Shown here: positions 56,932-64,000 of the stretch, in pieces
Layout: each line of letters starts with the position of its first letter
Numbering within the stretch: the first letter of the stretch is position 1
Assembly (NCBI GenBank): GCA_963782605.1
Contig: CAWAKK010000010.1
Span: 62,001-126,000, forward strand
DNA from: JBDTSW01 sp963782605
GTDB taxonomy: Bacteria > Actinomycetota > Thermoleophilia > Solirubrobacterales > 70-9
Length of the DNA: 64,000 nucleotides
Direction of reading: 5' to 3'
Notes under the pieces: generated by a model
Database searches by the model: none
What the model saw: the letters and a program-made list of their open reading frames with translations, nothing else
What the model was told of the DNA's origin: nothing
Program-made: the position numbers and the translations under genes

Positions 56932-58515
56932 ATGCCACTGATCACCGTCATCGGACTTACCTACGACGAGTTCGTCGACGACTACCTGATCCCCTGGGTG
57001 CCGGTGATCCTGGTCTTCGTCATCGGCTACTTCATGTACCGCACCCTGAAGCTGATGCCCCGGACGAAGCCACAGGAGATCAGCGCCAAGTCGAAGACAG
57101 CGGTCACCTGGGCTGACGTCGCCGGCGTCGAGGAGACCAAGGATGAGCTGCGGGAGGTAGTCGACTTCCTCTCGGATCCCGCCCGCTTCAAGCGCCTTGG
57201 CGCCAAAGTGCCGAAGGGGATCCTCCTGCATGGGCCTCCCGGCACCGGCAAGACTCTGCTCGCCAAGGCGGTCGCGCAGGAGTCCGGCGCGACCTTCCTG
57301 AGCCAATCGGCCTCGTCGTTCATCGAGATGTTCGCCGGCCTCGGCGCCGCCCGCATCCGCCGGCTCTTCAAGGAGGCGCGCGAGAACGCTCCCGCGATCG
57401 TGTTCATCGACGAGCTCGACGCGGTGGGCGCCCAGCGCGGCTCGGACATCTCGGGCGAGCGCGATCAAACGCTGAACCAGCTTTTGGTGGAGATGGATGG
57501 CTTCGACGCGCGAGACAACGTCGTGGTGATGGCGGCCTCGAACCTGCTTGAGAAGCTCGACAAGGCGCTCCTGCGTCCGGGCCGGTTCGATCGCCAGGTC
57601 TTCGTCCCGCCGCCCGACATGCGAGGGCGCAAGCAGATCCTCGATGTGCACACTCGCGGCAAGCCCTTGGCGCAGGACGTCGATCTCGAGCGCGTCGCCC
57701 GCCACGCCGCCGGGCTCACCGGCGCCGACCTCGCCAACCTCGCCAACGAGGCGGCGATCCTCGCGGGCCGCAACGAGCGTGACTTCATCTCCCAGGCGGA
57801 TTTCGAAAACGCCTTCGAGCGGGTGGTGGCCGGGCTTCAGACCCGCAAAGTCATCACCGACCAGGAGAAGCGAGTCGTCGCCTGGCACGAGGCCGGCCAT
57901 GCGCTCGTGTCCGAGTTGCTCCCGACCGTCGACAAGGTGCAGAAGGTGTCGATCGTCCCCCGGGGCAAGGCGCTCGGCTACACGCTCAATCTCCCGCAGG
58001 AGGACCGCTACCTGAAGTCGCGCCAGGAGCTGATCGACTACATGAAGGTCCTGCTCGCCGGGCGCGTCGCCGAGCAGATCACCTTCGGCCGCGTGACCAC
58101 CGGCGCCGCGGACGATCTCCAGCGAGTGACCGGGATCGCCCGCTCGATGGTCTACGAGTACGGCATGGGGACGATGATCCGCTCCCACCAGGTCCCCTCG
58201 GACGACTACACGGTCTCCGAGTCCCTCCGGCAGACGCGCGACGAGGAGGTCCAGGAGATCGCTGAGGAGAGCTACCGCGGCGCGCACCGCCTGCTCACCG
58301 ACCATCGCGACCTGCTGGACGAGATCGCCGAGCGGCTGCTCGAAAACGAGGTGATCGAGCGCGAGGAGATCCAGACCATCATGCAGCGCCACCGCGCCGG
58401 CGAGACGCCGGTGAGCTCGAGCGTCCATCCCGATCCTTACGCCGACGACGAGCGCCGGGTTGCCGGCTCCGCGGCGGAGGCGATCGCCTCAGAGACGCCT
58501 GAAGACGACGCGTAG
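56932..58515 (+). CDS. FtsH-like AAA+ zinc metalloprotease, short single-helix form
   Basis: 527 residues, shorter than the usual 610-800. Only one membrane helix is seen (about 21-41, IPWVPVILVFVIGYFMY), without the two-helix periplasmic loop of FtsH. AAA features are Walker A GPPGTGKT (101-108), the pore loop FIEMFAGLGA, Walker B IVFIDELDAVG and LRPGRFDRQVF. The protease has HEAGH (319-323) and the third ligand Asp in TTGAADDLQRVTGIA. It should degrade membrane or regulatory proteins. A canonical FtsH may exist elsewhere, making this a paralogue. Confidence 0.93.
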   Translation: MPLITVIGLTYDEFVDDYLIPWVPVILVFVIGYFMYRTLKLMPRTKPQEISAKSKTAVTWADVAGVEETKDELREVVDFLSDPARFKRLGAKVPKGILLHGPPGTGKTLLAKAVAQESGATFLSQSASSFIEMFAGLGAARIRRLFKEARENAPAIVFIDELDAVGAQRGSDISGERDQTLNQLLVEMDGFDARDNVVVMAASNLLEKLDKALLRPGRFDRQVFVPPPDMRGRKQILDVHTRGKPLAQDVDLERVARHAAGLTGADLANLANEAAILAGRNERDFISQADFENAFERVVAGLQTRKVITDQEKRVVAWHEAGHALVSELLPTVDKVQKVSIVPRGKALGYTLNLPQEDRYLKSRQELIDYMKVLLAGRVAEQITFGRVTTGAADDLQRVTGIARSMVYEYGMGTMIRSHQVPSDDYTVSESLRQTRDEEVQEIAEESYRGAHRLLTDHRDLLDEIAERLLENEVIEREEIQTIMQRHRAGETPVSSSVHPDPYADDERRVAGSAAEAIASETPEDDA

Positions 58516-58527
58516 ACTCAGGCGCCG

Positions 58528-58938
58528 ATGTTCGGCGCGCTCGATCACGTGGGAATCGCCGTGTCCGACCTGGACGCGGCCTTGAGGCTCTACGAGGATG
58601 AGTTCTCGATGGAGCTCGTCCATCGCGAGACGGTCACCGAGCAGGGCGTGGATGCGGTGCTCCTCGACGTCGGCGACTCGCACGTCGAGCTGCTGGCGCC
58701 GACCGGACCCGAGACGCCGGTGGGCAAATTCGTCGCCGCTCGCGGCGAGGGCCTCCACCACGTCGCGTATCGAGTGGGTGACATCGACGCCACGCTCGAG
58801 GCGCTCAGGGACAGTGGCATTCGGCTGATCGACAAGCAGGCACGGGTCGGGATCCGCCGCAGCCGCATCGCCTTCCTGCACCCCAAGTCGACCGGTGGGG
58901 TGCTGACCGAGATCGTCGAGCCGGCGGCGGGACACTGA
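58528..58938 (+). CDS. mce: Methylmalonyl-CoA epimerase
   Basis: 136 residues, VOC fold. LDHVGIAVSDLDAALRLYED supplies the first metal His, GEGLHHVAYRVGDIDATL the second, and LTEIVEPA the C-terminal Glu. V-E-L-L-A-P-T-G and FLHPKSTGGVLTE are typical of Mce. It interconverts the R and S forms of methylmalonyl-CoA in propionate/odd-chain metabolism and fits the biotin-dependent carboxylase at 4922. It begins 12 bases after the ftsH-like gene. Confidence 0.94.
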   Translation: MFGALDHVGIAVSDLDAALRLYEDEFSMELVHRETVTEQGVDAVLLDVGDSHVELLAPTGPETPVGKFVAARGEGLHHVAYRVGDIDATLEALRDSGIRLIDKQARVGIRRSRIAFLHPKSTGGVLTEIVEPAAGH

Positions 58939-58960
58939 GACTTCGAGCGAGGAGGACAAG

Positions 58961-59185
58961 ATGGCGGACACCAAGAAGGTCGAGATCGGGTTTGGCATCG
59001 GCCAGGCGCTGCAGGTGAAGCTGACCGACTCCGAGCTCGCCGACCTGCGCAAGGCGGTCGAGGACGGGAACGGCTGGTACGACGTGAAGACCCATGAGTC
59101 CACCGTGGCTCTCAACCTCGCCACCGTCGTCTTCCTGAAGGTGGACGACTCGCCACACGCGATCGGCTTCTCAGGCGCGTCCTGA
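58961..59185 (+). CDS. Small conserved-looking protein (possibly DUF3107-like)
   Basis: 74 residues; a strong GAGGAGG site precedes the ATG. It starts with MADTKKVEIGFGIGQALQVK and continues with a helix (DSELADLRKAVEDGNG) and a strand pair ending ATVVFLKVDD. The beta-helix-beta plan and ending are reminiscent of DUF3107 proteins, but similarity by eye is weak. It is in line with mce on the plus strand, and its last 15 bases overlap the stop of the BtrH-like gene. Confidence 0.65.
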   Translation: MADTKKVEIGFGIGQALQVKLTDSELADLRKAVEDGNGWYDVKTHESTVALNLATVVFLKVDDSPHAIGFSGAS

Positions 59186-60162
59186 CGACCCCGCCAGGGC
59201 CTCCCAAAGCCGCTCCTCGGCTTGGAGCACCAGCCCCGCCCGCGCGGAGACCTCAGACCATGCCTCCGCGATCACCTCTTCCTCCTTACTGACCGCCAGC
59301 AGGGACGCCGCGAGCCCGGTCCACGCCGAGGCCGCTGCCGTGGCCAGCTCCGCGCCATTCTGCAGCCCCACCTCACCGAGAAACCGCGAGTACATGGACC
59401 GAAAGTTCCCACCACCCGTGCCCCGGCGCTCGATCGCCTGATAGTTGAACCGTGCGCACCACTGCCAGTCTGAGGCCACGCGAGGCCAATCCCCCACCTC
59501 GGCAGCAAAGCGCCGGAGGGCAGGCAACCCCTCGAACTCGCCCAGTGAGGGCTCCAGCATTCGCGCCGCGCATCGCCTGATGGCCTCCTCAGCGGCGGCG
59601 CGGAAGTCAGGGATCTCCTGGCCGACAGGCACATGGAGCATGTGGCCCTCAAGCGGAAAGATCGGGTTGCCCTCGTGGCGCGCGAGGGCCAGGTTCCCAA
59701 GCTGGGTCGTCTGCAGCTCCTCAAAGCCGGTGTCGGAGAGATATGCGACCTCGTCGTCATAGCCCGCCAGGACGACGGCGTGACCGGGGAAGTGGGCCGA
59801 GCGCCCGTAGTGATCGAGGTGGTAGAGGTCGGTCAAGAGCAGAGCCGGCCTGCCCGAGTCAACGACTTCGCGGCCGAGCCGCCAAGCGCCATCGGGATCA
59901 GCATCGGTGAGGAGCTCGAGCGGGGCGCCCGTGATCTCCACGAACTGCTCCTCGAGCCGAGCGGTCCGCCCGTTGGTGAAGCGCGACGGACTCTGGTCCC
60001 GAGGGCGACGTAATAGAAACAGGCGCCTGCACCCAGCCCGAAAGCCATCTCCTCCGAGATGTCCACACCGTGGAAGGCGAGGATGTTCCGCAGCGCGGTC
60101 GAGCCGCAGTGGTTGCCCGGAATATGCCGGTAGCCCGGCACCTGGGTTGCCGCCTCGTTCAT
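59171..60162 (-). pseudogene. BtrH N-terminal-domain protein, frameshifted
   Basis: From ATG 60162 the first 54 codons (PGNHCGSTALRNILAFHGVD, SEEMAFGLGAGACFYYVALG) match the start of BtrH-type proteins. After about 59998 the family sequence continues in another frame: DQSPSRFTNGRTARLEEQF, LLLTDLYHLDHYGRSAHFPG, HAVVLAGYDDEVAYLSDTGF. Adding one G to the GGG at 59998-60000 (minus strand) restores a 330-residue protein. BtrH in butirosin synthesis moves an acyl group from a carrier protein; Cys in N-H-C-G-S is the likely nucleophile. It may be real decay or sequence error. Confidence 0.85.
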
Positions 60163-60190
60163 GAGGCGGCAACCCTAGTGACGGTTGGCC

Positions 60191-61738
60191 CTAGCGGACG
60201 GCGGAGCCGTCCAGCTCGCGCACCGGTCCGCTGCTGGTCTTGAGCGGCGCCGGCTCGGGCCTCGGAATGAACTTCAGGTTGCTCCCGAAGTGCACGACCG
60301 AGTGCGCCACGGCATCGGACATCTCGCCCAGCGCCCGCTGAGAGATGTTGTCGATGTCGTCGCAGGCCTGGTGGTAGCAGGGGTCGAAGGCCTCGCCCTC
60401 CGTACCCCCGTAGACCGCCTGCTGGGCCTCGGTCTTGATCTCCTCGGCGCCGGTGAACAGGCCGCCGGCGGGAATATCGACCTCGATGAACGGCCCATAG
60501 TCCGAGCGACCGTCGAACGCGGTCTGGCCTGAGGCCAGGTCATTGCGCTCGAAGTGACGCTCGAAAACCCGCTCGATCGTGTCCGAGCCCTCGGGTCCCT
60601 CGTCCTCGAACTTCGACCCGTTGCCGTCGTAGATGAATCGCGCGAAGTTCGGCGATCCGATCATGTCGAAGTTGAGGTAGAGCGCGATCCTCAGGTACTC
60701 CTCCTCGGTCAGCTGCTCGATGAAGTAGTTCGAGCCGTCGAGACCGGTCTCCTCTGCGCCCCACCAGACGAAGCGCAGCTTGTTCTCCGGCTCGATCCCG
60801 TGCTTGGAGATCTGCTCCGCGACCTCGAGCAGGCCAGCCGAGCCGCTGCCGTTGTCGTTGATGCCGGGGCCCTCGTCGACGCTGTCGAGATGGGCGCCGG
60901 CCATGACCACGTTGTCCGGATCACCACCTGGCGACTCGGCGATCACGTTCTCGGTCGAACGCTCCTCGCTGCGTGTCTCCGTCGCGATGTGGACCGTGAC
61001 CCCTGTCGGGCCATTATCAGTGACGCCGTTCGCGAGCTCCTCGCCGAGCGCGAAGCTCGTATCGACGACTGGGATCGCAGCGTTCGGGCCGCCGAGCGTG
61101 CTGAAGATGACGTCCGTGCGACCATCCTGCCCCTCGTTGAAGAGGACGGCGCCGACTGCGCCCGCGGCGGCAGCGTTGTCCACCTTGACGCGGAAGTCGC
61201 AGGTGCCTCGCTGAAGCAGCGCGATCTTCCCGGTGACGTCGACGGAGTCGAAGTCCTCCGGCTCGCAGCCGCTCGTGGAGGTGCTCGGCTCCTCACCGGG
61301 AGGCAGCACCAGGTCCACGGCCACCAGCTCGGCGGTGACGTCTCCCGTGCCCGAGAACTCCGCAGTCGCGAAGTCTCACGTTCTCCTCGTACTCGGTCGG
61401 GTGGGATTCGTCCGCTCGAAGACGGTGTCTGCGTCCTGGAAGAAGACGAAGAAATCGAACGCCTGGCGGGCGACGGTCCAGCCGGCGCGCTCGAGACGCC
61501 GCTCCACGTAGTTCGCGGAACGGTCGTGCCCGGGGAAACCGGATGCGCGGTTGCCGTCGCTGCGGTCGGCGATCGCCTGCAGATGCTCGAGATGGTGCGT
61601 AACACCCCGCGCCGTCACTCCGTCCTGGACGATCTGCGTGTCGCTTGGCCCCGAACCGGGGCCGGCGATCCCACCTTGGGCGCCAACGCCAACCAGCGCT
61701 GCCGCGGCGAGCGCCACGGCGGCGAGCTTCCTCTTCAA
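60191..61738 (-). pseudogene. Secreted M28 aminopeptidase with PA domain, two compensating indels
   Basis: From TTG 61738 (AGGAGG eight bases upstream) there is a signal peptide (KRKLAAVALAAAALVGVGAQ) and an N-terminal region ending VARQAFDFFVFF. A second frame then carries EYEENV, and the original frame resumes with FATAEFSGTGDVTAELVAVD. Total length is an exact codon multiple (515 residues). The PA domain has CDFRVKVDNAAAAGAVGAVLF, and the M28 domain VMAGAHLDSVDEGPGINDNG, WWGAEETGLDGSNYF, DMIGSPNFA and DYGPFIEVDIPAGGLFTG in pieces, with zinc ligands intact. The indels lie at about 61395 and 61376. Confidence 0.88.
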
Positions 61739-61885
61739 GACAAAAACCTCCTGCTCGGGCCGCCGATGGCGGCGCATTCCCCCCCGATGCCGAGCTACCC
61801 TGAAGCCCATCCAGGCTAAACCTGTCGTTTTGGCCAATGCTCGACCCGGGTAGCCCCTGGTGGTGGCGACGACGAGGAGGAGACG

Positions 61886-62128
61886 ATGACGATTGCGGTG
61901 GTTGTTGGGGTTTGCATCGTCTTGGCGGTCCTCGCGTTCCTGCTGCCGAGGCTCTCGCGCCATCCGCAGCGAGGCGTCGACAAGACCTACGCCGCAGGGC
62001 AGAAGGTGGCTTCGAAGGCACCGGGCAAGGCCGGCGAGTGGCTGCAGAAGCCGTTTCGCTCCTCGCGCAAGGCCGCCAACAAGAGCGCGGCGAAGGGCCG
62101 CGAGGGTCGTTCGAAGACGCCCGTCTGA
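61886..62128 (+). CDS. Small single-helix membrane protein with basic tail
   Basis: 80 residues from ATG, with a good GAGGAGGAG site upstream. One N-terminal helix (TIAVVVGVCIVLAVLAFLLP) is followed by a strongly basic cytoplasmic tail (KTYAAGQKVASKAPGKAGEW, SSRKAANKSAAKGREGRSK). No family is recognised; similar small basic-tailed membrane proteins are common in actinobacteria. It precedes the lipid kinase gene by 36 bases on the same strand. Confidence 0.65.
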   Translation: MTIAVVVGVCIVLAVLAFLLPRLSRHPQRGVDKTYAAGQKVASKAPGKAGEWLQKPFRSSRKAANKSAAKGREGRSKTPV

Positions 62129-62164
62129 GCCGCCCGCGGGTCCAGCGGGGTTGAGGCCTGGGGG

Positions 62165-63001
62165 ATGCGCGTCGCGTTGCTCTCAAACCCCGAGTCCGGC
62201 TCGGGCGGCGCCGGCGAGGTAGGCGCGGCGTTAAGTCGCCACGGCGCGGAGGTGTCGAGCTTCGCGCTCGACGAGATCGACGAAGCGGCCGCTTCGAGCG
62301 TGGAGCGGGTGGTCGTTGCCGGCGGCGATGGCTCGCTCGGCTGCGGGGCCGCCGCCGCCGCCCGCGCGGCGGTACCACTTGCGGTCATTCCCGTCGGCAC
62401 GGCAAACGACTTCGCGCGCGCCATGGCGCTTCCCGACGATCTCGAGGAGGCCGCGCGACTGGCCGCGAAAGGCACGCGAACCCGCCCGGTGGAGCTCGCA
62501 TGGATGGGCTCGCGACCGTTCCTGAACGTCGCCAGCTTCGGGCTCCCACCCGCGGCGGCTGTGCACGCGCACGGCTGGAAGGGGGTCCTCGGCCGAGCGG
62601 CCTACGCGTTCGGCGCGCTACGTGCCGGAATGAGCTCGGACCCAATTCCATGCCTAGTTAAGTGCGACGCGCGGCCGCTCTATGAAGGTGAGGCGTGGCA
62701 GGTCACCGTCGCTGCATCGGGGGCCTTCGGCGGGGGAGCGGAGGTCGACACCGAGCACAACGACGGGCTGCTCGATGTCGTCGTCTTCGAGGCTGGGTCA
62801 CGAGCGACGCTCGCCCTGCGCGCCTACGGCCTCCGTCGGGGCACCGTGGAGACCCAGCGTGGAGTCCACACGTGCCGGGCGCAGACGGTCGAGCTGGAGG
62901 TTGCCGACGGCACCCCCTTCAACGTCGACGGGGAAGTGGTGAGTGCTGGCCCGGTGCGGTTTGAGGCGAGGCGCGGTGTGACCGAGCTCGTGGTCGGCTG
63001 A
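62165..63001 (+). CDS. Diacylglycerol/sphingosine kinase-like lipid kinase
   Basis: 278 residues. LLSNPESGSGG, VVVAGGDGSLG and VIPVGTANDFARAM are the DAGK catalytic landmarks (G-G-D-G and G-T-x-N-D). The C-terminal domain has NVASFGLPPAA, VTVAASGAFGGGAEVD, and DGLLDVVVF, PFNVDGEVV. It phosphorylates a lipid, probably diacylglycerol or a phosphatidylglycerol-related lipid. It is 20 bases upstream of a PAP2-type phosphatase, so kinase and phosphatase for lipid phosphates are paired. Confidence 0.92.
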   Translation: MRVALLSNPESGSGGAGEVGAALSRHGAEVSSFALDEIDEAAASSVERVVVAGGDGSLGCGAAAAARAAVPLAVIPVGTANDFARAMALPDDLEEAARLAAKGTRTRPVELAWMGSRPFLNVASFGLPPAAAVHAHGWKGVLGRAAYAFGALRAGMSSDPIPCLVKCDARPLYEGEAWQVTVAASGAFGGGAEVDTEHNDGLLDVVVFEAGSRATLALRAYGLRRGTVETQRGVHTCRAQTVELEVADGTPFNVDGEVVSAGPVRFEARRGVTELVVG

Positions 63002-63021
63002 GGGACGCCTATCCTGCTCGC

Positions 63022-63807
63022 GTGCCGTTCAGACGCAAACAAGCGGGACCGGGGCCTTGGCGACGCCAGGAACCTCGTCGGCTGCGGCTGCAACCGCCAT
63101 GGCTGCGAGCGCGAAGCGAGGCCAAGCGCCAGCGCCATCCACTCATTCGCGCGGCGGGGGACGCGGATCAGGCGCTCCTGCGGACGCTGCGCACACGCGG
63201 GCACCAACCACCCGTCGAGGCGCTCATGAAGGCCTTCGGCGCCATCGGCGAGCTCGGCGCGGTCTGGGCCGCGATCGGGACCACCGGTGCCCTCGTCGAC
63301 AGCTCGCGGCGCCGGCGATGGGTGATCGCGGCGGCGGTCGCGCCCGTGGCGATCAACCTGAACTACGTCGTCAAGGTCGCGATCGGGCGGGAGCGCCCCC
63401 TGATCGAGGGTCATCCCGCCCTCGCCAAGGCACCATCGAAGCTCTCCTTCCCCTCCGCCCACGCGACCTCCTCGCTCGCGGCCGCAACGGCTCTGGGGCG
63501 GGTCCAGCCCCGCGCGAGGCCCCCGCTCTACGCGCTCGCGGGGGCGATCTGTCTCAGCCGCCCATATCTCGGGATGCACTACCCGTCCGACGTGCTCGCG
63601 GGTGCCGTCTTGGGGACCGTGCTCGGAGCGCTTGTCCCCGGCGTTGGTGACCCGGGGACCGCACGACGCCTGGTGGAGTTCGCCGACCATCACCGCGAAG
63701 AGGCATCCGCCCGCCCGGCCCCGGGGGCCAACGGCGCCGGGCCTCCTGCCGACGCGCCCGCTGCCGAGAACGAGGAAGCGGCACCGGCCGGTCCCTCCAA
63801 CCGGTGA
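63022..63807 (+). CDS. PAP2 family (phosphatidic acid phosphatase-like) membrane protein
   Basis: 261 residues. The acid phosphatase motifs are KVAIGRERP (K-x6-R-P), PSAHATSSLAAA (P-S-x-H) and SRPYLGMHYPSDVLAGA (S-R-x5-H-x3-D). Several hydrophobic helices surround them. The N-terminal 40 residues are Arg-rich and the C-terminal 50 are Ala/Pro/Glu-rich and disordered. It removes phosphate from a lipid or polyprenyl phosphate. Its stop overlaps the GTG of ychF (GTGA). Confidence 0.93.
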   Translation: MPFRRKQAGPGPWRRQEPRRLRLQPPWLRARSEAKRQRHPLIRAAGDADQALLRTLRTRGHQPPVEALMKAFGAIGELGAVWAAIGTTGALVDSSRRRRWVIAAAVAPVAINLNYVVKVAIGRERPLIEGHPALAKAPSKLSFPSAHATSSLAAATALGRVQPRARPPLYALAGAICLSRPYLGMHYPSDVLAGAVLGTVLGALVPGVGDPGTARRLVEFADHHREEASARPAPGANGAGPPADAPAAENEEAAPAGPSNR

Positions 63808-64000
63808 AGATCGGCATCGTCGGCCTGCCCAACGCGGGCAAGTCGACGCTCTTCAACGCGCTGACGGCCGCGGGAGCCCCAACCGGCGCCTACCCGTTCA
63901 CGACGATCGATCCCAACGTCGCCGTGGTCGCCGTTCCCGACGAGCGGCTCGAGCGCATCGCCGAGACCATCGGATCGTCGTCACTGGTCCCCGAGACGAT
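63804..64000 (+). CDS. ychF: Redox-regulated ATPase/GTPase YchF, N-terminal part
   Basis: The first 65 residues from GTG 63804, cut by the right edge. IGIVGLPNAGKSTLFNALT is the G1 loop in the Obg/YchF form, followed by AYPFTTIDPNVAVVAVPDERL, typical of YchF including the N-V-A-V-V-x-V-P-D-x-R segment. YchF binds ATP and associates with ribosomes. The start overlaps the PAP2 stop. Confidence 0.93.
   Translation, partial: MKIGIVGLPNAGKSTLFNALTAAGAPTGAYPFTTIDPNVAVVAVPDERLERIAETIGSSSLVPET

Noticed and set aside
59171..60172. The 333-codon minus-strand frame taken as a complete protein
   Set aside because: Its first 63 codons are a shifted reading of the BtrH N-terminus, which is recognisable in the other frame from 60162.

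Overview
The window is a stretch of chromosome from a high-GC bacterium, almost certainly an actinobacterium. The gene order rpsF-ssb-rpsR-rplI-dnaB, frequent GTG/TTG starts, many 4-base ATGA/GTGA overlaps, a TreT-type trehalose glycosyltransferase, a DUF2804 protein and a large secreted protein of the kind common in Thermoleophilia all fit. I would guess a Solirubrobacterales/Gaiellales-like lineage (inference; no 16S gene is present). I saw no insertion sequence, prophage, CRISPR array or rRNA. No gene-free stretch exceeds about 260 bases.

Layout. 1-4 kb: a membrane protein running off the left edge, an ACT-domain remnant, a saccharopine-dehydrogenase-like oxidoreductase and small unknown or membrane proteins. 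4-14 kb: the replication/ribosome block on the minus strand (rpsF, ssb, rpsR, rplI, then a START-like protein, dnaB, a DnaC-like loader, purA, a biotin-dependent carboxylase alpha subunit and DUF2804), interrupted by one plus-strand DHFR-like gene. 14-16 kb: two secreted proteins. 16-18.6 kb: trehalose synthesis (TreT-like GT4 plus GT20). 18.7-22 kb: response regulator - histidine kinase - HtrA lipoprotein, an MprAB/PepD-like envelope-stress unit. 22-27 kb: a degenerate M28-like ectodomain on a multi-pass membrane protein, a FlgM-like anti-sigma factor, thiL and a class A PBP. 27-31 kb: MscS, a HAD hydrolase, a CPBP protease, an L,D-transpeptidase and pyrE. 31-34.5 kb: a lipoprotein with a slipped tandem repeat, tRNA-Arg(CCU), a frameshifted circularly permuted ATP-grasp gene and a divergent C26 glutamyl hydrolase. 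34.5-39.8 kb (minus): TlpA-like lipoprotein (frameshifted), NfeD, SPFH, galT, cupin and an unknown. 39.9-42.5 kb: an SF2 helicase with an acidic insertion. 42.5-50.3 kb (minus): a nine-gene run ccmA-ccmB-ccmC-ccmD-hemA-hemC-cobA/hemD-SAM hydroxide adenosyltransferase-birA, joining haem supply to cytochrome c maturation. 50.3-64 kb: a cupredoxin, aldehyde dehydrogenase, esterase, rarA, M20 peptidase, DUF1385, a short FtsH, methylmalonyl-CoA epimerase, a frameshifted BtrH-like protein, an M28 aminopeptidase with two compensating indels, a lipid kinase, a PAP2 phosphatase and the start of ychF.

How they work together. The biotin ligase, the carboxylase and the epimerase fit acyl-CoA carboxylation and possibly methylmalonyl-CoA metabolism. 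The PBP, L,D-transpeptidase, MscS, HtrA/two-component and trehalose genes form an envelope and osmotic-stress theme. Haem synthesis and CcmABCD are physically coupled.

Caveat. Five genes carry single-base indels, several in short homopolymers. Base-level assembly error is at least as likely as real pseudogenisation and should be excluded first.
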